DNA of 64,000 nucleotides from Adiantum capillus-veneris. Its lineage: Eukaryota > Streptophyta > Polypodiopsida > Polypodiales > Pteridaceae. The notes beneath the pieces were generated by a model. The model ran no database searches. It saw only the letters and a program-made list of their open reading frames with translations, and was not told the DNA's origin. The stretch covers positions 62,152,620 to 62,216,619 of the forward strand of contig CM043956.1 in the NCBI GenBank assembly GCA_014529385.2. The letters run 5' to 3'. Of the stretch, positions 1 through 12,401 are shown piece after piece (position 1 is the first letter of the stretch; each line of letters starts with the position of its first letter). The translations under genes and the position numbers were made by a program.

Positions 1-53
1 TAACCTAGGTTTTTTTCAAGCATTGTGAGTGACTTATAGAGGCGGGGCTAAGT

Positions 54-105
<52 letters not shown>
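54..105. repeat. (GA)n microsatellite
   Basis: About 26 uninterrupted AG units, grading into GTGAGTGT sequence. A complementary (CT)n(CA)n tract lies about 245 bp downstream, so the two could pair as a long imperfect hairpin. Confidence 0.95.
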
Positions 106-107
<2 letters not shown>

Positions 108-345
108 GTGTGTGAGTGTGTAATTGGCTAGATTGGTTGAGAGCATGCACACCTCTTCCATGCAGAGCTCGCTGCCCAGTGGCGGAGTCAGGCCCACTTT
201 TGTGGAACTCTAGAAGAGGGTGGATGTATAAGGGATTGCTCAACAAGGGCATCGGCGCATCAAAGTCATTTTTGACGTGTGACCAGAAAAGCGGTTTTTG
301 AGAAAATATTCCTCTGCTATGATCCTGCAACTGTGGAAGATGAAC

Positions 346-349
<4 letters not shown>

Positions 350-397
<48 letters not shown>

Positions 398-399
398 CA
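350..399. repeat. (CT)n(CA)n compound microsatellite
   Basis: A (TC)n run passes directly into (AC)n. It is opposite in sense to the (GA)n tract at 54-105. The ORFs that cross it are simple-sequence artefacts. Confidence 0.95.
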
Positions 400-1485
400 A
401 ACTCTTTATCTTTGTTCTCGCTGAAATATTGCATGCAAGTGGTGATTATCATTCATGTCGATAGTACCTTGTGATCTTCATCAATACCTCTCCCGCCCTT
501 GGCCACAAAGTCCTTGTGATTGGGGCCTCCTCTTTTGCAACTCACCATGAAAACTCTAAAAGAGTCCGTAGTCTATGAAAACTGGGTATATGCATGAATA
601 GGTGGTACAACTACTTGTGTCCCGGATAGGTAGCTACCACAAGACTACACCTTGGTATTAGCTGACTGCAAGATTCTTTTGACGAGTAGTTTGCTACCAC
701 ATTACTACCCACTTGTTATTTCTTCTATCGAGTGCTAGATAATATTATCTTGATGACTTCTTCATACTCTTTTTGTGATTTTTGGTCAAGTTTGCTATTG
801 ATAGCTACCACATTGCTAGTGTACCACCTATTCATGCTTTTACTCAACTATTCTTTTCAAGTATGTGATGTGAAGGATATTTTTCCTTTTCCTCTTTGTT
901 TCTCAAGTGTCATGAATATACGCTGAAAGATACTTTTTGCGAGATAGACAAAATGGAGTCACTAACCCAAAAAAATTTATCTCCAATTTCAATAAAGTAC
1001 AATCTAGCACCAAAGATTACAAATACACATTGTTCATATTGGGTCCAACCTACGAGTACGATCTACCAAATCTACTTCTTCTATAACTTCCCTAGAAGCA
1101 CTTTCCATAATATCATGTATTGAAGAACCCTCCGCCCCCCTCCACGACATTGCATGCGTGCGCACACACATACACACACACACTTTTACTTGTCCAAGCA
1201 TCTATCATGGCTTAAATATTGATGACCACAAGCTGTGATTCAGAGGAAGGATCATATATGATTTTGGATAATCACGGAGTTAATATAAGGGTGGATGATT
1301 AAAGTCTCCATAAGGAATGCTTTAGAAGTTTAGAGACAATGATAGATAGATTGTAATATGCAATTTGATGCTAAATGTTTCTATTATGATTTAAGTTCTA
1401 TGTATCTTGTGGGGTTTTGCTTTTTTTTCATGATTGCTTGGAAAGATTTTCTTGGAGTTTGAAATTCCTCATTCTACAGTCAACC
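400..1485. other. no recognisable gene
   Basis: A+T-rich sequence with a short (CA)n tract near 1,163-1,182. No ORF here has a recognisable family signature, and nothing supports a promoter or RNA gene. Confidence 0.6.
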
Positions 1486-2060
1486 ATGGCTAGGCACATA
1501 ACCATTTATGGACGACAATGTGGCCACAAGATTGTTCTTATACCATGACAATAGTATCTATGCACTTCCTATCTCTTCTGTGATACAACATTATGAAATA
1601 ACTAATGCATTCAATTTTCATCCATTAACTCTAATGGGAGAGCAGGTGAAGATAAAGGCTACTGAACTTGTTAATGGTGAACAAATACTCCTTCTCAATC
1701 ATGGCCAATGTCAATTCTAGAAGGTTCGCATTGCTATTGAAAGCACACAAGGAATTGGAATGAAGGACACACTAGTAATAGTCCAATGGTCCCTCCAGAG
1801 TAGTCGGTATACTACATGCAATGCCTTCACAAAGCAGCCTACACATGGCACTCAAGCAAGCAAAGGATATCATTCAAGTTCAAGAGCTACATATGCATTA
1901 TGATGGACATGTGGCATTTGAGTTACCATCTTTTGATCTATTTGTGCACAAACTTATGGCAATTGCAACATGTGAATTTACCATGGAGAATAAGTTTGCA
2001 CAAATAGAGTTTTAGAATATGCTCAACAAGATGGTTCAGAAGCAAGGATATGACTGTGTA
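1486..2060 (+). pseudogene. decayed, internally deleted MULE-like transposase copy
   Basis: Three blocks in different frames match the large transposase at 41.4-44.6 kb. The first block, from ATG 1486, opens MARHITIYG (compare MGRCITVFG). The second, from 1508, shares the FHPLTLMGEQVKIKAT-like region. The third, 1821-2015, shares MPSQSSLHMAL..AKD and HYDGHVAFELP and then jumps straight to IATCEFTMENKFAQIEF, which in the larger copy lies roughly 320 residues further on. So the Cys/His-rich region and the start of the DDE core are missing. Stops and frameshifts make it non-coding. The match was made by eye between two loci of this window. Confidence 0.75.
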
Positions 2061-3542
2061 TCAATGTGTGTGTGAACACATTAAAGGAAGAGTATGGATA
2101 TTTTGTTTGAGACTATTTTATTGTGTGTGAACACATTAAAAGAAGAGTATGGCTTTTTTGTTTGAGACTATTTGAGATGCAACATGGTTAGTTTGCTCCA
2201 CCATACTCTATAGAGTAAATATTGAGATCTTGATCTAATCTTTTTCACTGCTTACGCTCGCTCAGTTTCTTGTTCGCTCGGAAGTACTCGCTCGAGGATT
2301 GGGATTCCTCATCTGGTGGAAATTTTGAAATTTTGAGTTGACCAGTGTGTTCAGAAGGTAGGTTTTACCCTATTTTCACCTAAAAAGTGGAAATTTGACC
2401 ATATCTTGATAGGATAAGGCCAGATAGACTGAAATTGTGAGACATCTTACCCACATTGTTCCAAGGCATTATTTTAAGACCAAAGCCATAGGATGCCTAC
2501 ATGAGCATGATCTGCATGATATATTGAGTGACTGAGAGAGGTTTCATCTCAATTGGGTGAGAAAATTGGGTTCTAAGTAGACCTTAGCACTTTTGACTGA
2601 AAAAGGCTAGAACAGCTAAAATTGGGGTCTTTTGAAATCCAAACCAAAACCTAAGCATAGCACTGGGTTGCTGACATCAAGGGGAAGCTGGGTCAAGTCT
2701 GGGGTCAAACAGGCCCAAAAGACATCCTACGTTGTGTTTTGGGTGATCTGGCACTCCAAATCCATATTTGAGCATACCAAAGGGATCAGCACCTCAAGAG
2801 GACTCTATTCTTTGCATTTGAAGCCATTTTGAGCAATAATACATGCTACGTGTAGAATGTCTAATGCATGAATTTGAAACCAGAAACTGACTGTAGACAT
2901 AGCAGGGTGTTGTATAGCCTGAGGCAAGCCTCCTAGTCAATTTTGGTCCAAATTGGAGTTGATTTGACTGGTCAGACCAACATTAGACTACCGGAATAGA
3001 TTTTTGATCTATTGACCAGCTTATAGGTGTCCAAATCAAAAAGTAAAAACAACTGTGGACTCAGCGCATCTAGGGGAATCCATAGTGCAAAAATCATGCA
3101 AAACAGAGCAGGAGAAATCCTACGCATAGGATGTCTACTGGGGCTTAGTGAAGAGAAAATTTGTCTGAGGTTATACAGAGATGTTCCATTTGACTTGAAT
3201 ATTCTAGAACTTCTTTCAAAAGTGAATTTGGACCTTGTTTGACCTTTTGACGGAGCAAAGACTGAATTCAGACTTTTCAGGTATATTGATCAACATCCGA
3301 GGGAAGTACAGTTTCAGATTAGCAGACCTAATCCAGAACTTCAGAAGTGTATAAATACAGCAGTGATTGAGGTTAACTCTCCAGCTATACCAATCATTAC
3401 TAAAACCACCTCTAGCGGTTAGATGCTTGATTCGATTGCCGAAATTAAACGCTTGTGTATAGGTATATTCAGCGGCAAAGCAAGAAGTTGTGCGGAAACT
3501 GATCCTCTGCCAGTTGAGTGGTTGGATTTGTGTTAAATTGCA
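2061..3542. other. no gene; possible leader/LTR of element A
   Basis: The 3' part (about 2,350-3,540) holds only short ORFs. It has a TATA-like TATAAATAC at about 3,350 and leads straight into the gag frame of element A, so it may hold that element's 5' LTR or leader. No matching 3' LTR is visible downstream, because the 3' end of A is lost, so the LTR boundary cannot be set. Confidence 0.35.
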
Positions 3543-6500
3543 TTGATAAGTTTGATGAATTTAAGATCAGGAAGACACATCTTTAGAGACCAAAAGGTGG
3601 CAGGTGATCATGGTAGCTTAGTGTCCACCGAAGAGAGTGTAACTCAGGCAAGGCTAGATCCACTAGCACCGATTATTGAGGAGGATAGTGATACTGACAC
3701 TTCATCAGATAAGTCCTTCTTCATGATGGGTAGTCAACAGCCGGGAGGTTTCACCTATGAAGGACCAATGCCAGGAGAAAACACCTCCCTAAATCCTTTG
3801 AATGATTCCAAGTTCACTGTAATCTTGTTAGAAGGAACAAACTCGAGGGGAGCCCTAGTTTATTCTTACTATCGAGGACGCAAGTGTATTTGTATTGAAG
3901 AAAGACCGGCTTAGAGACTGGAGATAATTCAAGTCCATGATGATGGAGATAGATTCCAAGACGAAAAGGGGAACCATTATCTGATAGTTAGTAACCCTGA
4001 GGAATACAATAGATATGGAGATAACGTGGCAAGAGGGAAAATGGTTTCAGAAACTCAAGAACCGCCTCCAAACATTGATCGACCTGGAGCGCTTTTTATG
4101 TATGATAAGAAAACAACCAAGGTCTCAACTTATAATGAGAATGTGGGAATTTACGAGCATGAGAGCAAGGAAATAGTCTCTTACTTTCGTTGCAAAGAAC
4201 CCTATCCAAACGAATTAAGCAAAGACAAGGTTCTTTACTTATTCTCTTATGAAATTGCTATGGGGAAGGATATCGTTTTTGTTGATAGGTACGGGCGAGA
4301 ATACAAACGTATTCTCCTAGAGGAGGTAGAAAAGGCAACAGTTCTAGAAGCATCAACATATGCCCCCAAAGAAGTGCCAATAGCCACCTACACCCCTAGC
4401 AAGTTGACAAATCCCTTTTCAGAGGAGTATGACGCTACCTCACATTCTACCCGACATCAAACATTCAATAACCAAAACCAACCAACAACTCAGCCATCAT
4501 TGCAGGCATGGCTTCGACAAAGTGCAACATTAGAACAAGACCGAAACCGAGATGGTTATCAAGCCGCACGGGGGATAAGGGATTTACAAGAACAACCACT
4601 CTATTCACAGTATCATGGCGAGAGTAAGCCAAAAACACATGGGTCAACAGAGCCTGGAAGACCACCCATAGAGCGAGTTCGAAGAGATGAACCATATCTT
4701 CCAAGAACCGTCAGAAATTACGGCTTAGGAGCACCACTGGGAGAGGAACCGGCTTACTACCAAAGGCCAGAGGAGGTATATCGATTAGGACGAGGAGATC
4801 CAATGATAAGATTTGTAAACCATCATAGAATTAGACCTTCTCAAGTGCAAAAATGGGTACACAAGAAATACACGGGAAACAGAGATCCTAGAGATCATGT
4901 AGCAGCCTTTGTGCGTGTAATTAGAGTTGAAGAGGTGTTAGATTTCCCTACCCAATTTTCAAGGTTTGGAATGACCCTAGAGGATGATGCAGCTACTTGG
5001 TTTGACTCCGTGGAGCGTAGAGACTTTGAGTCTATGGAGGAGGTGTTTGACAAGTTTATTGAGGAATTCTCACAAAGGGGGATAGCTCATAATACAGTCT
5101 CACAAATCCATAAATTCAAACAGAAAGACGAGAAATCTGTGTGAAAGGCAGTCCTACGACTAAAAACATATGTTAAGTTGTGCCCTGTGGAAGAACTGCC
5201 AACTCAGTCCAGACTTATGCTTATATTTATTCAAGGAATAAGGAATGCAGATCTCCAGAAGGACTTACATATGAAGAGGAGCACGACGTTAAACGAGTTA
5301 ACTAAGGAGTCTCTTTACCTTGTAGACAATTGTGCGGTCTACAAAGAGGATGAATTCAAGGATCTCGACGATGATTCATCCTCACAAACAAAGTGGAAGC
5401 AAGTCTGCTAAGACAGCACCGAAAGGAGAAGTAGCTGTAAGCCAGGAGCATCTTGTAGAGGAAGTGCTAAAAAAGATTAACCTGTATGCCAAACCACAGT
5501 CTAAATAGCCAAAGTGGTGTGCTATTGAACAAAAATGGACAAACTATGGGATGGAGCAATGCTATTATAACAAGGGGTATGTGAGAGAACGACCTTATGC
5601 TCCCCAAGCGCACATGTAGCATCTCCTCAACTTCCACCGATGCCTAGGTATCAAGCAGGCAACCTACTAGGACCTGTAGGTGTATAAAGACCACAACCAG
5701 TGTTGGGGCAACAACCCCCCCTACCAGGATTACGACCAGCCGCATAAGATACACACCAACCGTAACCGAATCAGAAGAGAAGGCTTTGGTGCCTATGCAT
5801 GCATATTATGAAGATCCCAATGGATATGCTGCAAATCCTGCCTATTATCCACCGGAAGAACCCTCAACGCCAGAACCATGGAGCATGATTAGGAGGTGCA
5901 GGACCACCAACAACTGCAGAGGCAGCGGGAGAAGGAAGATATAGCTTGGATGAACGAACATTGTTGTTCATAGACAACGGAGGCATGGGCGGGCAGAGAC
6001 ATGCATACCAACAAAGAGGAGCTCAAGGAGCACCTCAACAGCCTAAAGGACCCTACTACAAGTGTGGTGGAGACCATTGGCTAAGAGACTGTCCTCATGA
6101 TGAAATCATTAGAGTCAACGCATATTGCACCGAGTGTGGAGTTACTCATTTGATTCCTGATTGCCCTAAGAACCCGAGCAAAGGAGCAAAAACTACCTTG
6201 AACATGATGGAAGCAGTGCCTTTCAGTGGAGGGTCAGAAAACGAGACAATCATACCTATTCAGGCAGTGACGCGAGCCCAAGCTCAAAGAATGACGAATG
6301 AACCCATAATTGAAGAGCCAAAAACCGATGCCCCAAGTTTAGAAACGAAAAATCAGAGAAGCACTTGGAAAGCTAGGAAGGCGCGTATGAAAGCCAGGAG
6401 AACGAGCGTAAACAGCTCTATCCGAGGAGTTAAAACACACAAAGGATAGATTAGAGCGGTTAGAGGATCTAGCTAGTCTAAGCTCACACACTGCGGCAAA

Positions 6501-7014
6501 CGTAGCACCCAAGGAAATAGCAGAACCCAAAAGTGCAGGATCAGGAGGATCACTGTTGGCAGAAAAGTTAAATGAGCAGTTAGATGCACTTTTAAAAGCT
6601 TACGAAGCCAAACTAAAAGAGAACCAAACCCAAGAGCAAAGATGGATGACTTATCCATATGCTGAAATAGAAAAACAGAGGTTAAAAATGTGTAGAAAGA
6701 TGATTGAAACAACTCAATCATTGATGGAAACCCCGATTGGTAAACCTACAAGTTGGCATGAAGTACCAACTCCAACCCCTATTAAACCAACTTTAGGGAC
6801 ACGAGTAGAAACGAAGGGGAGACTCACGAATGCCTCTGAGTCTAGGGGAGAGAGCCTACCATAGTGCCAAATACAACAGATGAGGCAAGTGAGGGGTTCC
6901 AGCCTAAAACATTGGTAGAAATGGGTAAGGATTGTAACGGTCTAGATGATCTGTGGAAGTAAATCCGTGAGGCCAATGAAGCTAACAGGGTAAGTTACCA
7001 CATGAATATCACGA
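3543..7014 (+). pseudogene. gag of element A with zinc-knuckle region
   Basis: One frame runs through 3543-3914, 4026-5144, 5178-5411 and 5946-6449, broken by stops such as TAG at 3912 and TGA at 5142. The core at about 4,800-5,400 (VQKWVHKKYTGNRDP, then a region with AATWFDSV and FSQRG) is the gypsy gag capsid-like domain. At 6,055-6,165 lie two CX2CX3HX4C-type knuckles. The first has lost its leading Cys (YYKCGGDHWLRDC); the second is CTECGVTHLIPDC. After a frameshift, a coiled-coil-like Lys/Glu-rich stretch follows at 6,556-6,864. The frame continues to 7,014, where element B is inserted. Confidence 0.8.
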
Positions 7015-7596
7015 TGTCGAGGGACATGTGTTCGCTACGTGAGCCGGGCAGGTGCCGGGCCTCTTGCTGTTGGAGGTGTGAAAGAGAGATAACAAGAACA
7101 ACAAATGCAACTGAATCTAGAAATCACCATAATCATCAATTAATTGATTAATATGTCTTGAGTACTAGCCAAGGCGGGCTGTTAACAGCACCAACACTTG
7201 GATCAATTGGAAAATAGGAGTTTAAGCTCCCTTTACAGATTAGCCGGGCCGTTAATGACACCAAGCTTACTAAAACGCTTAATTAATTTCTTTAGACTGA
7301 TGACGTTGATGATAATTCTTCTGCCGCTTTAAACTGTCTTTCAATTACCTTGTTCAATTTCCTTCAAGAGCTCTCTACAATGCTCCTTTTCCTTGCTTAA
7401 CCTTTTGCTCGACAAGAGAGAGACTTCATGCTTGCTTAGCTTCACTTCACCTCTCCGAGAGTCTTACTTCTCAAGCACGAGAGAGTGAGCCTTCACTTTC
7501 TTCCTTCGATTATGCAACCGTCCTTTTCCTTGCCCTCACAAGAATACCATTCTCCTCTCGTAACCTCTTCTTCTTGCCTTGCTTTGCTCTTCTTCA

Positions 7597-7632
<36 letters not shown>

Positions 7633-9132
7633 CGCCTTGCTTTGTATGTTCAAGCTCGAGAGGGAGAGAGAGTAGCTTTCTTGCCTCGAGGACGAGAGCG
7701 AGAGAGATGGAGCTCTTCCCGTTATGCCTTGCCTTGCCAAGCTTTTCCTCCTCTTGTTATCTGGACCTCCTCGTTTTCTCCTCAAGCTTGTTTTCTTGCA
7801 ATACCCTTGCATGAAAAAGGCATCCTCCTATATATAGAGTGCCCCCTCCCTTAGCAACGATGGCACTAGGGAGGCGTAATACTACCTCTAGATGACAAGG
7901 CAGTGGCCAAAATAACGTGGTCAAAATCTGGCCGAAATGGCTCCAAAGCTGGTCGCGTTGTCGAGATGAACAAATTTTGTTTCATGGCCGACACGAACCG
8001 ATGTGCGAGCTAGCCAATGCAATATTCTTCTCTTGCTTGCGCCCTCCCTGATCGCTGCTTGCCCGTCATGCTATTATTTTCTTCCTTGCTTTTACACACA
8101 AAAGCCCTTATTTTCCTTTAATGGGTGGCCATAAGCTTGGTCCCTTGGGCGGCCCTTAAACTTTGGTTGCTCTTGGGCATTGGGCGGCCATCCTTTTAAT
8201 GGATTTTGGGCAAGCGGCCCTTGTAAAGGGCATCAAATTTGGCATACAAATTTACCAAAGCATTGCCAAGCACATGTTTCTCCAGTAGCCCTGTCTAGCT
8301 AAGCTTATCCCACAATCAATACGCCCCATGAGACGACATTTCGGACTGTGAGGTCATCAAGTGCTTTTGTACTGGCACCACTTTTAGCATGCATAATCTA
8401 GCATGGCTTTGCTAAGAATGACATTTTGATGCTTCTCGAGCTTATTACACTTAGCATAATTATCATCCAAGGCACTGAGCACATCAGTCGCATCTTCATT
8501 AGCTAGTCATGAAATACAGTTTAATTGAAGCACCAGTTAACAGTGCACTGCAAGAGATGAAATACCTAACAAGATTCCGGTTCCCAAAACCTCATTGAAG
8601 CTCAAAATTTCCCATATGACACTCCGTACGAGCCGACCAGATTGTTACGGAACCGGCCCCCGGTGAATCTTTTACGGCCAATAACTTGGCAACCGTAATT
8701 CCGATCTTTGATCTGAAAAGACCGACGTGCTCCAGAAAGTGAGCACTTCAAGCCCGTGTATTCCTTTCATTTTTTTCACCTCAGCTGCAGTTTCCCAATC
8801 CGGTACGGATCTACAATCGACTCAAACTTCAATATGCCATAACTTCTTCATTATAGCTCCAATCGACGAGCCGTAAAGACAGGCCGATAGAGCGCTTCAA
8901 GCACTGCAGCTCTAGATCATAATCTTCCATCTGTGATCACTTAAAGCATACTCATTTTTGGCATCATTAAGGCATCTGTTGGCCCTTTTAAGTCTCATCT
9001 GGCATACATTAATCATTAAGCTTGGCCTGTTAACAAGCCCTGATCACTGACCATTAAATGTGTAGGCTTCAAAGAAGCTTAGCTTGCATTTCTCTGCTCT
9101 TTTTCTCTATGTGGCAGCAGAGCTGCACGACA
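7015..9132 (-). repeat. LTR of element B (3' LTR in element orientation)
   Basis: Begins TGTCGAGGGACATG and ends GCTGCACGACA. It aligns over its whole length with 11701-13914. It contains a 32-bp GA tract at 7600-7631 that is about 80 bp in the other copy, and several substitutions such as GGTGCC/GGCGCC. Confidence 0.88.
7600..7631. repeat. (GA)16 in LTR of element B
   Basis: A pure AG run inside the LTR. The homologous tract in the partner LTR (12324-12403) is more than twice as long. Confidence 0.95.
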
Positions 9133-9150
9133 TCCACCCCCTCTGAACCT
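9133..9150 (-). promoter_or_regulatory. polypurine tract of element B
   Basis: Read on the minus strand, the 18 bases before the LTR include AGAGGGGGTGGA, a purine run directly abutting the TG that begins the LTR. That is the usual place for the plus-strand primer and it sets the element orientation. Confidence 0.65.
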
Positions 9151-9718
9151 GCAGAGCTTTCGGTCTGTGCCAACTGCACTCAAATTTTCATCTACTAAAG
9201 GTACCTTAAGCTCTTTCCATCATTAGACTCACATTACTGGTAAACATATGAAAAACAAAATAAGGCTTATATCCTATCATCAATGTTCTAGGTTGATCAT
9301 TAGGTAGTTGTCCATCAAAAATATTTGAATTGTATCTGCCGTATCTTTAAAGCATTCAATTATGGATAATCTGTTAAGTGAACCCCGCCAGACTCAAGTG
9401 CTCCAGTTAATGATGCACACGGCTTGACCATTAAGCTCTCTTTAAGGAAACCTGTCAAGATCAAGTATGCCTTACTCTGTCTGCACACGAAATGCCCGTC
9501 AAGTACTTTACTTGAAGTTCTGTTAGCAGAACCAACTCAAAATATGTGAAGATACTTCATCAATTGTCCAAAGAAGTCAGTTGGAAGCCAACCATGTACT
9601 CTTATTAAATGCATAACCAAACACTCTTTTGACTTAACATAATCTAGAAAACAAAACCTTGCATCATGCAGCCTGCTACATCAGGCATCTGGTATCCTTT
9701 GCATCTGCAACTTGCACT

Positions 9719-10129
9719 TTAGTAACCCCCATGATCAAATGGGATAATAAGGAATTTCCCACACACTAGAGCATCATAACATCCACATGAGCATACATTT
9801 CCGGTATCAATCAACATCAAGAATTTCTGGTGCAAATATGCTACCCCTGGTTCAGCTAGCACACAATTACTATGCATACTTAACAACATCCATCCATATT
9901 GAATCTGCTTTTGAATATCCTTAGAATATCCTGGATCAAACACCATCAAGATCACATAGCATTGATGGACTCCACAATATACTAGAGTTTCACCTGAAGC
10001 ATAGTGCATCACCCACATTTCGTAAACTGTTGGCAACTTAAGCTCGTTACCAGAAAGCATGAAAGAAATCTGGCTCCCTTTTACTAGCAGCCAAGACATC
10101 ATTGACATAAGCATCAATAGGAATAGCAT
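9719..10129 (-). pseudogene. third ORF of element B, unrecognised
   Basis: A 136-codon frame. Just upstream on the minus strand, in another frame, WLDLDAIPIDAYVNDV matches the plus-strand copy at about 29,130-29,180 (WLGLDSISNDAYVSNV). The coding unit therefore probably ran on from the acidic ORF and was broken by frameshifts. No domain is recognised. Confidence 0.45.
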
Positions 10130-10153
10130 CCAAATCCAGCCACATCTGGCACA

Positions 10154-10822
10154 CTATCCAAGCAAATGAAAAACCCTGTGCATTTTATGCAGTATCAAGG
10201 ACGATTTAGCATCATCACCCCCTCTAGATTCATAGCCATCATGAAAAAACTTGGGAGTCTCTTGACCTGTATCATCAGACAAATTTTCACTTGTTGAGAT
10301 TTCAGCTTGGTCATGAAAAACAGCTTTATCCTGTAGATCTTCATCTATAGCATCCTTAGAAAAATCAGCCTTGGAAGTCTCAACATTCATCAAAATTGTA
10401 GGAGTTATCTCCTCATGCAGCCCTTGTAGAAGCATAAATGTAAAATCCCTGTCGATAACATGTTCACAATCGGCATGATCTGAGGAATCTTCATACTCAT
10501 CCATATCATCCTCTGCTTCCTCATCTGCACTTAATGATACATTATAGAACTGTAAAGGCTCATCTGGCACCCCCTCTAAAGAGGTATACGCATCATAAAG
10601 CTCCTCTATACTGCCATAAACAACTCCTTCAGATCTAGACAGAAATTCACCGATTATAGCATCCTCTTTTGTGATAGCATCATCTGCAAGCATATTGTTA
10701 GTAGCAATCATAGGTTCATTGACATCCACAGGCTTATCCTGTGCTAGATCCACAATCTTAGTCACTTCATCAGCTACTGTGTATATAATAGCTTTATTTA
10801 TGCAATCATCTGTAGTAGACAT
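10154..10822 (-). CDS. acidic ORF of element B (unknown function)
   Basis: 222 codons, strongly acidic, with an EEAEDDMDEYEDSSDH cluster near the middle and no recognised catalytic motif. A second copy is found on the plus strand at 28,591-29,130, sharing DEYED/DKYED, HADCEHVI/HANCEQVI, the block ending LLMNVE and the RGGDD block. Conservation in two separate elements indicates a real coding sequence of this element family rather than a chance ORF. It lies downstream of the gag-like ORF. The role is unknown; it could be part of a long Gag-like polyprotein. Confidence 0.55.
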   Translation of the reverse strand: MSTTDDCINKAIIYTVADEVTKIVDLAQDKPVDVNEPMIATNNMLADDAITKEDAIIGEFLSRSEGVVYGSIEELYDAYTSLEGVPDEPLQFYNVSLSADEEAEDDMDEYEDSSDHADCEHVIDRDFTFMLLQGLHEEITPTILMNVETSKADFSKDAIDEDLQDKAVFHDQAEISTSENLSDDTGQETPKFFHDGYESRGGDDAKSSLILHKMHRVFHLLG

Positions 10823-10864
10823 GTTATCCTGCTCGGCTATAGTGCAAATAGTTTCAGTAATATC

Positions 10865-11065
10865 CTATAGTGGCCCATCTGCTTGATGAACTCCTTTAGA
10901 ATAACCCATGTCAAGTTCAAAAACTTGCGAACCACTTGCTGCACAGTCTATGTCTTCACTGGAACCATTATTAGAGGTAGCGTCCATGCAAGGAATCTTT
11001 GAAAAGAATTCATATAAATCTGTTTCAACATTAAATTCATTGTTTAGCTTTTCTTTGTTGCTCAA
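10865..11065 (-). CDS. short acidic ORF of element B
   Basis: 66 codons directly upstream of the acidic ORF and of similar composition (FNVETDLYEFFSKIPC). It is probably the same original frame separated by a stop near 10,865. No family is recognised. Confidence 0.35.
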   Translation of the reverse strand: MSNKEKLNNEFNVETDLYEFFSKIPCMDATSNNGSSEDIDCAASGSQVFELDMGYSKGVHQADGPL

Positions 11066-11226
11066 ATTAATCTCCTCTGAAACTGAATCTGCTACTTCCA
11101 GCTTAGCGTTCTCTTTGGCTTTACTTCTTGCAAAAATATGCTCCCAGAATTCATCATAGCTGAGGATCTACATCTGATCCCTTTCACCTTTACTCAAGAC
11201 AACCTTATTTCGTTCAGTAATCTTCT

Positions 11227-11574
11227 TTATTTAATTTCCCGATCTAGAATCCTTGAGCTCTCGTAAATAAATTCCTTTGCAAAATACTCCCACCGTGTGG
11301 GATATTCTTCTGCCAGTTCTTGAACGTGCATTTTAAAATCCAAGTTTACAACCTCCTTAAAAGCTGCAATCATCCGATATTCTGGAACATTTCGACTCTT
11401 CATCTCAGCTTCGTAACATGCAATAAAACCTTCTGGATCATATCCCTGAAAAACATAATACTTCTCACATACAACATCAAGTGCTAGCTCTACAACATCA
11501 TCAATCTGCTTTTTTATATGCATGGCTTTTGCTTCCTGTAGATACCCCTGAACCAATTCCATCATTTTTGGCAA
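11227..11574 (-). CDS. gag-like ORF of element B
   Basis: 115 codons, helical in appearance, starting MPKMMELVQGYLQEAKAM. The segment VPEYRMIAAFKEVVNLDF..HVQELAEEY is recognisable in the decayed minus-strand fragment at about 48,650-48,790 (VSEERMIMTFERVVGLEF..MVQGLEREY). It is the first ORF after the primer-binding site, the position of gag. Calling it Gag is inference from position. Confidence 0.5.
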   Translation of the reverse strand: MPKMMELVQGYLQEAKAMHIKKQIDDVVELALDVVCEKYYVFQGYDPEGFIACYEAEMKSRNVPEYRMIAAFKEVVNLDFKMHVQELAEEYPTRWEYFAKEFIYESSRILDREIK

Positions 11575-11679
11575 ATCTGTAACTGCCAGATTTTTATCAA
11601 ATCCATTGGCATTGAAATCTTCAATAAACTACTTTAACTGTTCTGCAATCTCCATCTTTACCTCCCGCCCCGGCTCGTT

Positions 11680-11700
11680 TCAAGTCGGGTTCACCAAAGA
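11680..11700 (-). promoter_or_regulatory. primer-binding site of element B
   Basis: On the minus strand the LTR ends CCCCCGACA and is followed within four bases by TGGTGAACCCGACTTG, which begins with TGG as expected for pairing with the CCA end of a tRNA. I have not identified the tRNA. Confidence 0.55.
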
Positions 11701-12320
11701 TGTCGGGGGATATGTGTTCTCTACGTGAGCCGGGCAGGCGCCGGGCCTCTTGCTGTGGGAGGTGTGTAAGAGAGATAACAAGAACAACAAATGCAACTGA
11801 ATATGGAAATCACCATAATCATCAACTAATCGATTAATATGTATGAGTACTAGCCAAGGTGGGCTGTTAACAGCACCAACACTTGGATCAATTGGAAAAT
11901 AGGAGTTTAAGCTCCCTTTACAGATTAGCCGGGCTGTTAATGGCACCGGGCTTACTAAAACGCTTAATTAATTTCTTTAGACTGATGACATTGATGATAA
12001 TTCTTCTGCTGCTTTAAACTGTCTTTGAATTACCCGCTTCAATTGCCTTCAAGAGCTCTCTGCAATGCTCCTTTTCCTAAGCTTAACCTTGTTTTATCCT
12101 TGCCTTTTTAATCACGGTTACTCGCCTTATGCTTGACAAGAGAGAGACTTCATCCTTGGTTAGCTTCACTTCACCTCTCCGAGAGTCTTACTTCTCAAGC
12201 ACGAGAGAGTGAGCCTTCACTTTCTTCCTTCAATTATGCAATCGTCCTTTTCCTTGCCTTCACAAGAATACCACTCTCCTCTTGTAACGTCTTCTTCTTG
12301 CCTTGCTTTGCTGTTGTTCA

Positions 12321-12401
<81 letters not shown>

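Noticed and set aside
34-464. Arg-Glu and Ser-Leu repeat ORFs across the first 460 bp
   Set aside because: They are translations of (GA)n, (CT)n and (CA)n tracts in all frames, without other support.
7485-7854. ORFs in the LTR of element B (also 12133-12608)
   Set aside because: They arise from GA microsatellites and LTR sequence; the two LTR copies do not preserve the same frame.
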